A stretch of DNA of 64,000 bases from Acinetobacter sp. NIPH 2699 (GCF_022549355.1 NZ_JAKZGL010000002.1:269599-333598); one strand, 5' to 3'. Shown: positions 1 through 10,192, counted from the stretch's first letter. Notes: a model not told the origin generated them from the letters alone. Numbers and translations: made by a program.

Positions 1-360
1 GCGATAACGATTGAGCGCAATACGACGATAAGCAAAATCACGTATTACTTTAGGGATAACACTCGTATATTTTAAACTGGCATAAGGGGAGTCTAGACGT
101 TGAATGATGCGAAGAAAGGCGGTCGATTCGGTATAGCATTGACCATTTTCCAGTAATACCATCGTTTCAAAATGATCAGTAGGAAGATGGCAATAGGCGA
201 GGAGTTGCTGTCCGATATTGGATTGGACAGAGACCAGTTTGAACAGATACTCAACATCATGCTTGATCATAAAATCAGCCCATGCTGAGCACAGCACACA
301 CTCTGCATCAAACAAGATGATGTTATTGGTTTGAATCAGCTGCTTTAATGATTTTGGCAT
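1..360 (-). CDS. DCC-family thiol-disulfide oxidoreductase-like protein (DUF393), C-terminus cut by window edge
   Basis: The reverse strand from 360 reads MPKSLKQLIQTNNIILFDAE followed by CVLCSAW. The pattern FDxxCxLC (CxxC at about residues 21-24) near the N-terminus is the hallmark of the DCC family (named after a conserved Asp-Cys-Cys), whose members have a thioredoxin-like fold and unknown substrates. The frame is open for 120 codons to the window edge, close to the usual 130-150 residues, so only a short C-terminal piece is missing. It lies upstream of the catalase on the same strand, but a terminator-like hairpin separates the end of catalase from it, so a shared transcript is not implied. 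The family call comes from the motif; the function is unknown. Confidence 0.8.
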   Translation of the reverse strand, partial: MPKSLKQLIQTNNIILFDAECVLCSAWADFMIKHDVEYLFKLVSVQSNIGQQLLAYCHLPTDHFETMVLLENGQCYTESTAFLRIIQRLDSPYASLKYTSVIPKVIRDFAYRRIALNRYR

Positions 361-406
361 GGTTATTTTTCTAATTGAATATTGAATAAATTGTTACCTA
401 ACTGCA

Positions 407-436
407 TTAAAAAAGCCACCCGAAGATGGCTTTTAT
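407..436 (-). terminator. Rho-independent terminator after the catalase gene
   Basis: The inverted repeat AAAAGCCA/TGGCTTTT has a short loop and is followed by a T-run on the reverse strand. It sits 17 bases beyond the catalase stop codon. Confidence 0.75.
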
Positions 437-452
437 TTTAGCATTTCAAAGC

Positions 453-1973
453 TTACAGAAAGCTTGGTAAATGACGCGCTGGATCAGTTGCACGTGCAGC
501 TTGAGCATCTGCAACTGTTAAGCCTAATGCTTGCGCAACACCTTCACCATATGCAGGGTGACACGCATAACAGTTACGAATATGGCGATATTTGATGAAG
601 TCTAGTGCATCGCCCATTGCACCTGCCGTATTGTCAAATAATGCTTGTTGTTGTTCTGGTGCCATAAGTTCAAACAGTGCACGAGGTTGACTGAAGTAGT
701 CATTATCATCTTCACGATAATTCCAGAAATCAGCATCACCATTGATTTTTAATGGTGGTTCTTTGAACTGTGGCTGCTCTTGCCATTGACCAAAACTGTT
801 AGGTTCATAGTGTGGCAAGCCTCCATAATTGGCATCAGTACGACCTTGACCATCACGGTGATTACTGTGAACAGGGCAGCGTGCTGCATTGACTGGGATT
901 TGTTGGTAGTTCACCCCTAAACGATAGCGTTGCGCATCGGCATAGTTAAACAAGCGTGCTTGTAACATTTTGTCTGGTGAAACACTAATGCCGGGGACGA
1001 GATTGCTTGGTGCAAAAGCCGACTGTTCAACATCCAAGAAAAAGTTTTCAGAATTACGATTTAGTTCAAACTCACCGACTTCAATCAATGGATAGTCGCC
1101 GTGAGGCCAAACTTTGGTTAAGTCAAATGGATGGTACGGTACTTTTTCTGCATCTTGCTCAGGCATGATTTGTACACATAAAGTCCATTTCGGATAGTCG
1201 CCACGTTCTATGGCATCGAATAAATCACGTTGATGGCTTTCACGATCTTCACCCACCAATTCACCTGCTTCTGCATCAGTGAGGTTTTTAATCCCTTGTT
1301 GGGTTCTAAAGTGGAATTTCACCCAGTAGCGCTCATTCGCTGCATTAATAAAACTATAAGTATGACTACTGAAACCATGCATATGACGATAGCTGGCAGG
1401 AATGCCTCGATCTGACATGACAATGGTCACTTGGTGTAAGGCTTCTGGCAGTAATGTCCAAAAATCCCAGTTGTTGGTGGCACTACGCAGGTTGGTCTTA
1501 GGATCACGTTTAACTGCTTTGTTTAAATCAGGGAATTTTCGTGGGTCACGTAAGAAGAACACTGGCGTGTTATTCCCGACCATATCCCAGTTACCTTCTT
1601 CGGTATAAAACTTGAGGGCAAAGCCTCGAATATCACGTTCAGCATCGGCCGCACCGCGCTCACCAGCAACAGTGGTAAAACGGGCGAACATTTCAGTTTT
1701 TTTGCCAATCTCACTAAAAATTTTAGCGCGAGTGTATTGAGTAATATCGTGAGTGACCGTAAATGTACCAAATGCACCTGAACCTTTGGCATGCATACGA
1801 CGCTCAGGAATCACTTCACGAACAAAATTGGCAAGCTTTTCATTTAGCCATAAGTCTTGGGCAAGGAGTGGTCCTCGTGCACCGGCAGTTAAACTATTTT
1901 GGTTGTCAACGACGGGCGCACCAAAGTCTGTTGTCAGTTGGCTATAAGGACATTTTTTGTCATCTTGGCTCAT
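453..1973 (-). CDS. katA: Monofunctional haem catalase, small-subunit type
   Basis: This 506-residue protein decomposes hydrogen peroxide to water and oxygen in the cytoplasm. The distal haem-pocket His61 lies in [12 protein letters not shown] and the catalytic Asn134 in [12 protein letters not shown]; the proximal haem-ligand Tyr lies in [14 protein letters not shown]. The length fits small-subunit clade 3 catalases, and there is no C-terminal flavodoxin-like domain of the large-subunit KatE type. There is no signal peptide. It is monocistronic, with its own terminator and about 540 bases upstream before the next, divergent gene. I found no convincing OxyR site. The clade assignment, and hence the gene symbol, is an inference from length. 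Confidence 0.95.
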   Translation of the reverse strand: MSQDDKKCPYSQLTTDFGAPVVDNQNSLTAGARGPLLAQDLWLNEKLANFVREVIPERRMHAKGSGAFGTFTVTHDITQYTRAKIFSEIGKKTEMFARFTTVAGERGAADAERDIRGFALKFYTEEGNWDMVGNNTPVFFLRDPRKFPDLNKAVKRDPKTNLRSATNNWDFWTLLPEALHQVTIVMSDRGIPASYRHMHGFSSHTYSFINAANERYWVKFHFRTQQGIKNLTDAEAGELVGEDRESHQRDLFDAIERGDYPKWTLCVQIMPEQDAEKVPYHPFDLTKVWPHGDYPLIEVGEFELNRNSENFFLDVEQSAFAPSNLVPGISVSPDKMLQARLFNYADAQRYRLGVNYQQIPVNAARCPVHSNHRDGQGRTDANYGGLPHYEPNSFGQWQEQPQFKEPPLKINGDADFWNYREDDNDYFSQPRALFELMAPEQQQALFDNTAGAMGDALDFIKYRHIRNCYACHPAYGEGVAQALGLTVADAQAARATDPARHLPSFL

Positions 1974-2513
1974 GTTTCTTCTCCGTCAGGATGATCTGCA
2001 TGAAATCAGCCTGACTATTCCGTTATGAAAGTAGGACCGTTACAACCTCATCATTGGCCAATTGGGTATCGTGATAGATGCCTAAATATTTACAATGATT
2101 GGATTCAGCCTTTGTATTTTTACTTTAGGTGGATAAAACTCTTTTTTCCAATGGATTAAAGTTGATGTCTTAAATGCTTTATTCGATTGAAGCTGTTTAA
2201 ATCTTAAACTCTAACTTGGCTGTTGTTGATATATAAATTGTTAAGAAGTTTAAAAAATATTTGAAAAATAGATGTTTATTTTGCATTTTTCTTGGATGCC
2301 AGCGATCAAAATGGGAAGTTGCTTGCATGTAGGAAAAGTGAATGTATTTAAATGGCCTATCGCAGATGCATGTTGATGTTGTGTAAATAAGCTGATTGTG
2401 CAGCTTCAATCGTTATGGGATTTCTACGGTTAAATGCTAGAAATATGTAAGTAAAAATGCATTGATTTTGTTTTATGCTATTTTTGAGTTTAGTTTTACT
2501 AGAGATTAAAAAA
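1974..2513. other. Long AT-rich intergenic region between divergent catalase and lipoprotein genes
   Basis: About 540 bases with no convincing gene. The only long open frame (2197-2409, reverse) has biased, non-protein-like composition and no ribosome binding site. The region must hold the catalase promoter (near 1974-2100) and the lipoprotein promoter (near 2440-2500), but I cannot place either with confidence. Confidence 0.6.
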
Positions 2514-2966
2514 ATGAGAAAACTAACATATAGCTTTGGGGTATCACTGACTTTGCTGGCTGGTTGTAGCTCAGTTCCTCATACGGGTGATATGAAAACC
2601 AATCACTCAAACTCCGTAACGGTCGAGTTTGTTGGAAATACAACTTATAGCGTAGCACCACAGCAGGGGGTAGTCAGTTTGTATGCTGTGGAAACAAGCA
2701 TGGCCGATGTACCAGCGACTTTGATCCAACAAAAGCAAGTTCAGGTTTCTCAGATACCGTTTACAGTCAATTTTACAGTAGCGGCTGACCATAAAAAAAG
2801 CATTCAACCTCAGGTACGAGATGATGCTAACATCACTTATTATGTGACATGGCAGTCGAATACTCAGCATTTAACAGGCAAAGATGCAATTGTGATTGAC
2901 TATGACCGTAAATTCCCGCGTGTCACTTTGGGAAGTGGCAAGCAACAGATTTATTTACGACAATAA
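2514..2966 (+). CDS. Small lipoprotein of unknown function
   Basis: The protein has 150 residues. I start at the ATG at 2514 because it gives a textbook lipoprotein signal peptide: MRKLTYSFGVSLTLLAGCSS, with lipobox LLAGC. The upstream in-frame start at 2475 would bury this signal. The mature part (about 133 residues) is rich in beta-forming residues and includes repeated VxVxxV-like strands and a positively charged C-terminus; it may be a small beta-sandwich domain. No family was recognised. It is alone on this strand between catalase and ptsP, so context gives no function. Outer membrane anchoring is likely, as residue +2 is Ser. Confidence 0.75.
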   Translation: MRKLTYSFGVSLTLLAGCSSVPHTGDMKTNHSNSVTVEFVGNTTYSVAPQQGVVSLYAVETSMADVPATLIQQKQVQVSQIPFTVNFTVAADHKKSIQPQVRDDANITYYVTWQSNTQHLTGKDAIVIDYDRKFPRVTLGSGKQQIYLRQ

Positions 2967-3042
2967 GATAAACAGATATCACAACAAAGGGTGACGCTCA
3001 TAAGAGGATCATCCTTTTTTATTTGATACTGATTAAACAGAT

Positions 3043-5337
3043 CTAGGCGTTCACTAAGCGATTTGATTTGACCATATCCGCTAAACCATGTGTTCTAAAA
3101 TAATGCTCTAGCCAGCTCTTAATCAGCAGTGGATTATTCATACGCAGGACTTCGTCTAATAACCGTTTTGCATCACTCATTGGAATATGACAAATCGCCT
3201 TACGGACCCTTAAAATATTACTTGAGCTCATCGACAGCGTATCGAAGCCCATCGCCATCAAGAGAATTGCAGACAATGGATCTCCTGCCATCTCACCACA
3301 AATACTAATCGGTTTTTGATATTTATGGCAGTCTTGTACCAGTTGTCGTAGTGCTCGTAAAACTGAAGGGTGAAGATGTGAATAGACATTGGCAACATGC
3401 GGATTATTCCGATCGACAGCCAGTAAATATTGCGTTAAATCATTTGAACCAACAGAAAAGAAATCAACCAGCTCTGAAAACTCATCAATTTGAAACAGCA
3501 CGCTTGGTACTTCAACCATAATCCCAAGTTTGGGCTTGGTAATTTTGACTTGTTCTTCTTCTTGAACCGCAATCCAATCTCGTTCAAATAAATACAGCAC
3601 TTCTTCAACTTCACTGACACTGGTCACCATGGGCAGTAAGATATGAAGATTGTTTAAACCAATACTGGCTTTTAGCATCGCACGGATTTGCGCAGAAAAA
3701 ATCTCAGGATGATCCAGCGTAAAGCGTAATCCACGCCATCCCAAAGCTGAATTTTCTTCTTCGATACTGAAATAGGGTAGATCTTTATCCGCACCAATAT
3801 CCAGTGTTCGCATAATCACAGGTTTATTGGCAAAATGACTGAGTTGTTGACGGTAAATCGCACGTTGTTCTTCTTCACCGGGGAAGCGTTCACGGAGCAT
3901 AAATGGAATTTCACTACGGTATAATCCCACACCTTTGGCACCGCGTTGCACACCACGCACCACATCAATCATTAAGCCCGTATTGACGAATAACGGGATC
4001 GCAACACCATCAGGCGTAATCGCATCTTTGGTCTCATATTGCTTTAAGTCTTTAGCAATTTGTTCTTCTTCTTTCTGAACTTCTTTATAGCGTTGACGTA
4101 AGCGACGTGGTGGGTTAACAAAGATACGCCCTTGATAAGCATCGACAATCATCTCAATGTCATCAAGCGTAGTGATTGGCAATTCTGTTACACCAACGAC
4201 AGTTGGAATACCAAGCGCACGAGCAACAATCACCATATGTGAATTGGCAGCACCTTCAGAGGTTACAATCGCTGCAATATTATCAACAGGAAGTTCAACC
4301 AGCGCAGCGGTACTAATTTCTTCACCGATGAGGATACTATCGGGGCTAAGCTCACGGTGACTGGTATCATTTTCTTGTAAGCAAGCTAAAATTCGACGAC
4401 CTAAGTCTTTAAGGTCGGAAACCCGCTCTCGTAGATAGTCATCTTCCATTTGTGCAAAAAGTGCCACATGTTTATCAATGACTTTACGGACAGCACCTTG
4501 TGCCCAGCTTCCTGAGCGAATATGGTCTTTAATTTCACTCGGTAATGCATTTTCATCCAACATCCGTAAGAACACGCTAAATAAAGCACGTTCTTCCGAC
4601 ATCAGAGAGTCTTTCATTTTCTCATCTAAGGACTGAATTTCGACACGGACTGCGGCAATCGCCTGATCGAGTAACTCTAACTCATCGCTAATATCTTCTG
4701 CTTCACGATCAGGAATCACGGCTAAATCAGCAGGGGGGTAAAGTACAATCGCACGGCCTAAGGCGATACCACCAGCGCCAGACACGCCTTGAAAGGTCTT
4801 ATACGTAGAGCTGCTGTTGGGTTTGCGGAAAACGTCAATGTTACCTACGGCATGCGCATGCGCGATAACACCAGACAGTTGTGCACATAGCGTCACTAGA
4901 AATGATTCAGCCGCTTCACTAAAGTCTTGTGATTCTTTATTTTGAACCACTAAAACACCCATGACCTTACGGCGATACATGACAGGCACGCCAAGGAATG
5001 AGTTAAATAGTTCTTCACCTGTTTCAGGCAAATAGGCAAAACGTTCGTGTTTTGGCGCATTGTCTAAGTTGACAATTTCTTCACGTTGGCCCACTAAACC
5101 GACGAGTCCTGTACCTACACTTAAAGAAACGTGTCCAACGGATTCAGGATTTAGACCTTTTGAGGCCATCAGTACATAGCGACGATTCCGCTCATCTAAG
5201 AGATAAATAGAGCATACATCCACATGCATCGCTTCAGCCACATGATTGACCATTATGTCCAAAGAATCATGCAAACTGACGGACGCATTAATTTCTTGCA
5301 CAATGCGTCTGAGTGTGTCGAGTTGCATGTTTGACAT
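3043..5337 (-). CDS. ptsP: Phosphoenolpyruvate-protein phosphotransferase PtsP (enzyme I-Ntr)
   Basis: 764 residues. The N-terminal 160 residues form a GAF domain (signal-sensing, cytoplasmic), followed by the PTS enzyme I N-domain, the phosphohistidine swivel domain (His367 in GAANSHMVIVARALGIP) and the C-terminal PEP-binding barrel with ICGEMAGDP. This GAF-plus-enzyme I layout defines EI-Ntr, which passes phosphate from PEP to NPr and then EIIA-Ntr to regulate nitrogen, potassium and stress responses rather than sugar uptake. It follows rppH on the same strand after 92 bases, the order conserved in many gammaproteobacteria, so co-transcription is likely. The partner genes ptsN and ptsO are not in this window. 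Confidence 0.96.
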   Translation of the reverse strand: MSNMQLDTLRRIVQEINASVSLHDSLDIMVNHVAEAMHVDVCSIYLLDERNRRYVLMASKGLNPESVGHVSLSVGTGLVGLVGQREEIVNLDNAPKHERFAYLPETGEELFNSFLGVPVMYRRKVMGVLVVQNKESQDFSEAAESFLVTLCAQLSGVIAHAHAVGNIDVFRKPNSSSTYKTFQGVSGAGGIALGRAIVLYPPADLAVIPDREAEDISDELELLDQAIAAVRVEIQSLDEKMKDSLMSEERALFSVFLRMLDENALPSEIKDHIRSGSWAQGAVRKVIDKHVALFAQMEDDYLRERVSDLKDLGRRILACLQENDTSHRELSPDSILIGEEISTAALVELPVDNIAAIVTSEGAANSHMVIVARALGIPTVVGVTELPITTLDDIEMIVDAYQGRIFVNPPRRLRQRYKEVQKEEEQIAKDLKQYETKDAITPDGVAIPLFVNTGLMIDVVRGVQRGAKGVGLYRSEIPFMLRERFPGEEEQRAIYRQQLSHFANKPVIMRTLDIGADKDLPYFSIEEENSALGWRGLRFTLDHPEIFSAQIRAMLKASIGLNNLHILLPMVTSVSEVEEVLYLFERDWIAVQEEEQVKITKPKLGIMVEVPSVLFQIDEFSELVDFFSVGSNDLTQYLLAVDRNNPHVANVYSHLHPSVLRALRQLVQDCHKYQKPISICGEMAGDPLSAILLMAMGFDTLSMSSSNILRVRKAICHIPMSDAKRLLDEVLRMNNPLLIKSWLEHYFRTHGLADMVKSNRLVNA

Positions 5338-5429
5338 GGATGTTTACTCCAATTTATAAATCGTTATATGCCTATATATAACAGCCTTATTGCCAAAAAT
5401 CATTGCTTAAAATGATGATTTCATAACAA

Positions 5430-5906
5430 TTAACGCTGAGGTAATTGTATGCACAACTCCATCATGGCTTTACGGTAAACATCACGCTTGAAGTTGACCA
5501 CTTGACCTAATGGATACCAGTAACTCACCCATTGCCATTCATCGAACTCGGGTGGGTCTGATAGGTTTAACTGAATATGATGAGGCGAGGCCGTTAACTT
5601 CAGTAAAAACCACTTTTGCTTTTGTCCAATACATACCGGATCTGAATCTGACCGAATGTACCGATGTGGCAAACGATAACGCAGCCAACCTTTAGTTTGC
5701 GCTATAATTTGGACGTGTTCGGGCAATAAACCGACTTCCTCTCTCAGTTCACGATAAAGTGCCTGCTCAGGGGTTTCTCCAAACTGGATACCTCCTTGTG
5801 GAAATTGCCAAGCATTGTGACCAATGCGTTTTGCCCATAAGACGTGTCCGTCATCGTTTGCCAAAATGATCCCGACGTTGGGTCGGAAACCTTCTGAGTC
5901 GATCAT
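5430..5906 (-). CDS. rppH: RNA pyrophosphohydrolase RppH (Nudix hydrolase)
   Basis: 158 residues. The Nudix box reads [20 protein letters not shown] followed by VGL, matching GX5EX7REUXEEXGU, and starts at about residue 38. RppH removes pyrophosphate from 5'-triphosphorylated mRNA ends, opening transcripts to RNase E decay. The N-terminal [20 protein letters not shown] and the QFPQGG stretch are typical of RppH rather than other Nudix enzymes, and the length matches the E. coli enzyme (176) less its variable tail. It is the first gene of the rppH-ptsP pair and is divergent from the HAD phosphatase gene. Confidence 0.95.
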   Translation of the reverse strand: MIDSEGFRPNVGIILANDDGHVLWAKRIGHNAWQFPQGGIQFGETPEQALYRELREEVGLLPEHVQIIAQTKGWLRYRLPHRYIRSDSDPVCIGQKQKWFLLKLTASPHHIQLNLSDPPEFDEWQWVSYWYPLGQVVNFKRDVYRKAMMELCIQLPQR

Positions 5907-6090
5907 TTGGCTACCTAAATTTTGTCTATATCGTTGACTTTGATATCGGGGACAGTCACGCTTGCACGTCCAACACGAAAAAGATCAAAGTAAAATGTTT
6001 AAAATTGCTATGATCTTAACGAATTTTTAGTGACTTACGGAAATAGATTTACGTTTTTTTTCTTTAATTTGCATTTAAATGAGCATTTAT

Positions 6091-6741
6091 ATGAAATTGG
6101 CTTTGTTTGATTTAGATCACACCCTGTTAAATACCGATTCTGACCATTCTTGGGGTGAATTTTTGGTCAATGAAGCTTTGGTCGATCCAGTTCATCATCG
6201 TCAAATGAATGACAAGTTTTACGCAGACTATAAAGCAGGGCAACTTGACCCAATTGCCTATAATGAATTTGTGTTTGAATTTTTAACTCAACACGACAAT
6301 GACTATTTAACAGAGTTACACCAGTTGTTTATGCAAAAGGTGATTCGTCCACAAATGCGTCCTCAAGGTTTTGATGCGATTAAGCGACATCAGGATTTAG
6401 GTCACACGATTGTTGGGATTACCGCAACCAGTGATTTTATTACTGCGCCGATCTTCCGTGAATTTGGCATTACCGAAATTATTGCCACCAATGCTGAAGT
6501 GATTGATGGCAAATATACGGGTAAGGTGACAGGGGTACCATGCTATCAAAAAGGCAAGCTGGTGCGTTTGGATCAATGGTTAGCAGGCCGTGAGGTCAAT
6601 GAATCTTGGGCTTATTCCGATTCGATTAATGACCGTTTCTTATTGGAATACGCAACGCATGCGATTGCGGTGAACCCTGATAATCGCTTGGAAGTGCTTG
6701 CACAACAACTAGCGTGGGAAATCCAAGATTGGTCGATTTGA
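6091..6741 (+). CDS. HAD-superfamily phosphatase (subclass IB, SerB-like)
   Basis: 216 residues from the ATG at 6091; another in-frame ATG lies four codons upstream (6079), and neither has a good ribosome binding site. I prefer 6091 because it puts the catalytic loop at the usual distance: MKLALFDLDHTLLNTDSDHS, where the first Asp of DLDHT is the nucleophile. Motif II (ITATSDF) and motif III/IV (AYSDSINDRFLLE) are present. HAD-IB members include phosphoserine and phosphorylcholine phosphatases; the substrate cannot be read from the sequence. It is followed by a DUF2789 gene on the same strand after 81 bases. Confidence 0.9.
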   Translation: MKLALFDLDHTLLNTDSDHSWGEFLVNEALVDPVHHRQMNDKFYADYKAGQLDPIAYNEFVFEFLTQHDNDYLTELHQLFMQKVIRPQMRPQGFDAIKRHQDLGHTIVGITATSDFITAPIFREFGITEIIATNAEVIDGKYTGKVTGVPCYQKGKLVRLDQWLAGREVNESWAYSDSINDRFLLEYATHAIAVNPDNRLEVLAQQLAWEIQDWSI

Positions 6742-6822
6742 GTTGCTTCTGATGACTTTAATTTTTCGACAAACATGCTATGTTGATCTTTCAATAAGAT
6801 GAAAGAATAGGAAAAATAAGTC

Positions 6823-7065
6823 ATGAATAATGTTAGACCAAGAATGACCAATTTATTTGAACAACTTGGCTTGGATTCAAGCGAAACGGCAATTGCACAA
6901 TTTATTGATAGTCACCAACTTGATGCTGATATTAGTATTGTTGATGCGAGTTATTGGACGGATGGTCAGCGACAATTTTTAGCAGAAAAAATAAAGTCCG
7001 ATGGTGAATGGGCGATTGTTGTTGACCAATTAAATGAATCTTTGCATGAAGATTCAGTGAAGTAA
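6823..7065 (+). CDS. DUF2789 family protein, copy 1
   Basis: 80 residues, preceded by AGGAAA. It belongs to the small DUF2789 family: LFEQLGLDSS near the N-terminus, WTDGQRQFL in the middle and GEWAIVVDQLNE near the C-terminus. The function is unknown. A second family member lies at 58759-59001 and shares about half its residues, so the window holds a paralogous pair. A terminator follows at once, so it ends its transcript. The protein is acidic, soluble and probably all helical. Confidence 0.88.
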   Translation: MNNVRPRMTNLFEQLGLDSSETAIAQFIDSHQLDADISIVDASYWTDGQRQFLAEKIKSDGEWAIVVDQLNESLHEDSVK

Positions 7066-7075
7066 TCATGATCAA

Positions 7076-7107
7076 AGAGCCTTTCCTGAATGACAGGAAG
7101 GCTTTTA
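7076..7107 (+). terminator. Rho-independent terminator after DUF2789 copy 1
   Basis: The inverted repeat AGCCTT(T)CCTG / CAGGAAGGCT has one bulged base and is followed by TTTTAT. It lies 10 bases after the stop codon. Confidence 0.75.
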
Positions 7108-7200
7108 TCATGAGATTTTTTATTATGTGACTGACGTTTTTTCGTCTTTTAAGATGAAATTATAAAAAGAAAAATCAATGTTGCAGTCGTCGCTAGAGGA

Positions 7201-8070
7201 TTAACTTTGACCAAGTTGCATCATCTGAATCAACTCTTCCGCAGCCTTAGATTGAATGCGGGCAGGGTGCCATACCATACCTAATTGTCGATTCATATCT
7301 AGATTCAAATCTAACTGTTTTAAGTCTTGATTGAGCAATGTCTTTGGTAATACAGACCAGCCTAAGCCAATAGATACCAGCATTCTGATCGATTCTAATG
7401 GGTTATTGCTCATGCTAACCTTGGGTTTTAAGCCCTTTTTCTCAAATTCAGCAAGTGTGATTTGACTGGTATAGGTATGTGCTGCTGGAAGTAGGCTTGG
7501 ATAGGCAATTAAATCTTCTAACTTTAGTTGTGTTTGTTGCACGAGTGGATGAAAGGGTGATGCAACAAAAACCAAAGGATCATTCCAAATCGTCACATAG
7601 CGAAGGCGATCATCTCCCACGGGTGGCAAGGTCAAGAATGCAAGCTCTAACTCTCCAGCGAGAACATGCTCATGCGCTTGTTCAGAGTCGACAAAATGGA
7701 CATCTAAGGTGACTTGTGGAAAATGTTGTACAAAGTTTTTGAGTGGTTCTGCCAGATGATGTAATCCAATGTGATGACTGGTTCCGATTTTTAAACGACC
7801 TTGCACCTGTGTTTGTTCATGACTCAAGGTATGGTGAATGACCCCAAGCGCATTGAGCCAATTTCTTACTTGGGGTAATAGCGAATGTGCGGCATGCGTT
7901 GGCTGAATACCTCGACCCGCAGATTCGAACAGTTTGACATCAAAATAATCTTCTAAACTATGAATTCGTTTGGTCACGGCAGGTTGAGTAATAAACAGTT
8001 GTTCTGCTGCGATAGAAATTGAACCCGTTTCCATTACTTTCACGAAGGCTTCAAAAGCGGCAAGATTCAT
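7201..8070 (-). CDS. LysR-family transcriptional regulator
   Basis: 289 residues. The N-terminal winged helix-turn-helix is typical: FEAFVKVMETGSISIAAEQL then FITQPAVTKRIHSLED. Residues 90-289 form the periplasmic-binding-like effector domain. LysR proteins usually control a divergent neighbour, but the gene upstream (DUF2061) runs in the same direction, and the 3' neighbour is convergent, so no target is obvious. Its closeness to leuC does not make it a leucine regulator by itself. The effector is unknown. Confidence 0.92.
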   Translation of the reverse strand: MNLAAFEAFVKVMETGSISIAAEQLFITQPAVTKRIHSLEDYFDVKLFESAGRGIQPTHAAHSLLPQVRNWLNALGVIHHTLSHEQTQVQGRLKIGTSHHIGLHHLAEPLKNFVQHFPQVTLDVHFVDSEQAHEHVLAGELELAFLTLPPVGDDRLRYVTIWNDPLVFVASPFHPLVQQTQLKLEDLIAYPSLLPAAHTYTSQITLAEFEKKGLKPKVSMSNNPLESIRMLVSIGLGWSVLPKTLLNQDLKQLDLNLDMNRQLGMVWHPARIQSKAAEELIQMMQLGQS

Positions 8071-8198
8071 AATTTAGACTCGAAAATCATTTAGATTTAT
8101 ATATGTGTGGTGATGCTATAACCCAATCTACATCGCATTTTATTTTAGAGAAAAGAGGTGAGCAAACATAGCTTAACCGATATAGGTATAATTAAAAG

Positions 8199-8417
8199 TT
8201 AAGCTTTTTGTTCTGTTTTATTCCAAATTTTTTCATGAAAGAAGTATGCAAAAGCTTGTACGGTCGGTTCAAGCAAGCTTAAGGTGACAGCCATGATGAG
8301 ATTTCCCGTCACCATATAAGCAACAAGCATCGCTACTGTGATATGCATGAAGTAATAACTTAAGGTTTTTTTTAAGGTCCGTTGATTTTTAATCACGAAC
8401 TGCTGGATATTTGCCAT
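8199..8417 (-). CDS. Small DUF2061 membrane protein
   Basis: 72 residues from the ATG at 8417 (MANIQQFVIKNQRTLKKTLS). The central part has two hydrophobic segments (about 22-40 and 41-60) around the conserved HITVAMLVAYMVTGN and LLEPTVQAFAYFFHE, typical of DUF2061, a family of small inner membrane proteins of unknown function. A longer frame from 8525 exists but starts in AT-rich sequence and runs over a Fur box, so it is rejected. The nearly perfect Fur box 36 bases upstream suggests induction during iron limitation. It precedes the LysR gene on the same strand by 128 bases. Confidence 0.85.
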   Translation of the reverse strand: MANIQQFVIKNQRTLKKTLSYYFMHITVAMLVAYMVTGNLIMAVTLSLLEPTVQAFAYFFHEKIWNKTEQKA

Positions 8418-8452
8418 GTTGATACCTAATGATGAATTTCGATTTATATAAA

Positions 8453-8467
8453 TAATAATCATTATCA
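8453..8467. promoter_or_regulatory. Predicted Fur box upstream of the DUF2061 gene
   Basis: TAATAATCATTATCA matches the 7-1-7 Fur consensus TGATAATNATTATCA at 13 of 14 fixed positions; the longer 19-bp window 8448-8466 matches the classical Fur box at 15 of 19. It lies 36 bases upstream of the ATG, in the place expected for a promoter operator. The match was counted by eye; binding is an inference. Confidence 0.65.
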
Positions 8468-8677
8468 GTTGTAAAGTAAAAAAGAATTTTTGATTAATGA
8501 CGATTGGATTTATAAATCGCCTCATTCATGTATAAAAGTGTAATTTGCAAACAATGTTTAAAGCTCAACAAAAGATAGTCGATTGATTTAAAATATTTTT
8601 AATCAGATATGAAGGCTAAGGTTTTAAAGCTGGAATTTATCATTCCAAAAAGTTTGTTAATTTATAAAAATGATAAA

Positions 8678-8706
8678 TTAGATTTATGTGAAACGATGGT
8701 TATAAT
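8678..8706 (+). promoter_or_regulatory. Possible leuC promoter
   Basis: A perfect TATAAT at 8701-8706 lies 56 bases before the leuC ATG. A poor -35 match (TTAGAT, 3 of 6) lies 17 bases upstream. No leucine-rich leader peptide with attenuator was found in 8526-8761. Confidence 0.35.
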
Positions 8707-8761
8707 CAGTCTAAGATTAAAATTACCCAGTCCTATGACAAGCACGATGGAGAGCGACGAC

Positions 8762-10180
8762 ATGGCAGGCAAAACATTGTATGACAAATTATGGGATGAC
8801 CATTTAGTTACCCAACGTGATGATGGATCGTGCTTAATTTATATCGATCGTCATTTATTGCATGAAGTGACCAGCCCCCAAGCTTTTGAAGGTTTACAGC
8901 TTGCAGGCCGTCAACCATGGCGTTTAAGTGCCAATGTCGCAACACCTGACCATAACGTTCCAACGTCTAAAAAAGAGCGTGAACAAGGGATTGCAGGGAT
9001 TGAAGATGAAACCTCTCGTATCCAAGTGCAAACTTTAGATGATAACTGTAAAACCTTTAATATTGTTGAATTCGGAATTAATGATATCCGTCAAGGGATT
9101 GCACATGTGGTTGGACCAGAGCAGGGTTTGACTTTGCCTGGGATGACTGTGGTTTGTGGTGACTCACATACCGCCACACATGGTGCCTTTGGGTGCTTGG
9201 CGCATGGAATTGGCACATCAGAAGTTGAACATGTATTAGCAACACAGTGTTTAGTACAGAAAAAATCGAAGAACATGTTAGTGCGTGTGGATGGTGTATT
9301 AGGCAAGGGCGTGACATCGAAAGATGTGGTATTGGCGATCATCGGTAAAATTGGCACAGCGGGTGGTACAGGCTACGCGATTGAATTTGGCGGACAAGTG
9401 TTCCGTGATATGTCGATTGAAGGTCGTATGACCGTGTGCAATATGGCGATCGAAGCAGGTGCTCGTGTTGGTATGGTTGCTGTTGATGACAAAACCATTG
9501 CCTACGTGAAAGACCGTAACTATGCACCTAAAGGTGAACAGTGGGATCAAGCAGTTGCGTATTGGAATACATTACACTCTGATGAAGATGCGGCATTTGA
9601 TGCTGTCGTGGTCTTGAATGGTGCAGAGATTGAACCACAAGTATCTTGGGGAACTTCTCCAGAAATGGTCATTCCAGTCACGCAAGCAGTGCCAACTTTA
9701 GAACAAGCCAAAGATGATGTGCAACGTAATGACTGGTCCCGTGCTTATCAATATATGGGGTTGAATGCAGGTCAGGCATTGGCGGATATTCAATTAGACC
9801 GCGTTTTTATTGGTTCATGTACCAACTCTCGTATTGAAGATATTCGTGCCGCTGCAGAAGTCGTGAAAGGTCGTAAGGTTGCTTCAAGCATCAAACAGGC
9901 GATGATTGTTCCGGGTTCAGGGTTAGTGAAACAACAAGCTGAAAAAGAAGGTTTAGATCAAATTTTCTTGGCAGCTGGTTTTGAATGGCGTGAACCGGGA
10001 TGCTCAATGTGTTTGGCGATGAATGCTGACAAGTTACAACCGGGTGAACATTGTGCATCTACCTCGAATCGTAACTTTGAAGGTCGTCAGGGCAATGGTG
10101 GGCGTACCCATTTAGTCAGCCCAGCGATGGCGGCTGCGGCTGCGATTGCAGGTCATTTCGTTGATGTTCGTTCATTCTAA
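8762..10180 (+). CDS. leuC: 3-isopropylmalate dehydratase large subunit
   Basis: 472 residues from the ATG at 8762, which has GGAGAG seven bases upstream; the open frame extends 51 codons further upstream, but that part does not match the family. LeuC with LeuD isomerises 2-isopropylmalate to 3-isopropylmalate in leucine synthesis. The aconitase-type motifs are present: [14 protein letters not shown], and the 4Fe-4S cysteines in IGSCTNSR and [12 protein letters not shown]. The length matches E. coli LeuC (466). It is followed after 12 bases by leuD, clearly in one transcript. Confidence 0.97.
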   Translation: MAGKTLYDKLWDDHLVTQRDDGSCLIYIDRHLLHEVTSPQAFEGLQLAGRQPWRLSANVATPDHNVPTSKKEREQGIAGIEDETSRIQVQTLDDNCKTFNIVEFGINDIRQGIAHVVGPEQGLTLPGMTVVCGDSHTATHGAFGCLAHGIGTSEVEHVLATQCLVQKKSKNMLVRVDGVLGKGVTSKDVVLAIIGKIGTAGGTGYAIEFGGQVFRDMSIEGRMTVCNMAIEAGARVGMVAVDDKTIAYVKDRNYAPKGEQWDQAVAYWNTLHSDEDAAFDAVVVLNGAEIEPQVSWGTSPEMVIPVTQAVPTLEQAKDDVQRNDWSRAYQYMGLNAGQALADIQLDRVFIGSCTNSRIEDIRAAAEVVKGRKVASSIKQAMIVPGSGLVKQQAEKEGLDQIFLAAGFEWREPGCSMCLAMNADKLQPGEHCASTSNRNFEGRQGNGGRTHLVSPAMAAAAAIAGHFVDVRSF

Positions 10181-10192
10181 GGGAGCAAAATC

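Noticed and set aside
2197..2409. 70-residue protein on the reverse strand
   Set aside because: It has low-complexity, non-protein-like composition, no ribosome binding site and lies in the AT-rich divergent promoter region.
8609..8761. Leucine leader peptide or 51-residue extension upstream of leuC
   Set aside because: The frame is continuous with leuC, has no stop, is not enriched in Leu codons in a run and has no attenuator-like paired hairpins; the ATG at 8762 has the proper ribosome binding site.
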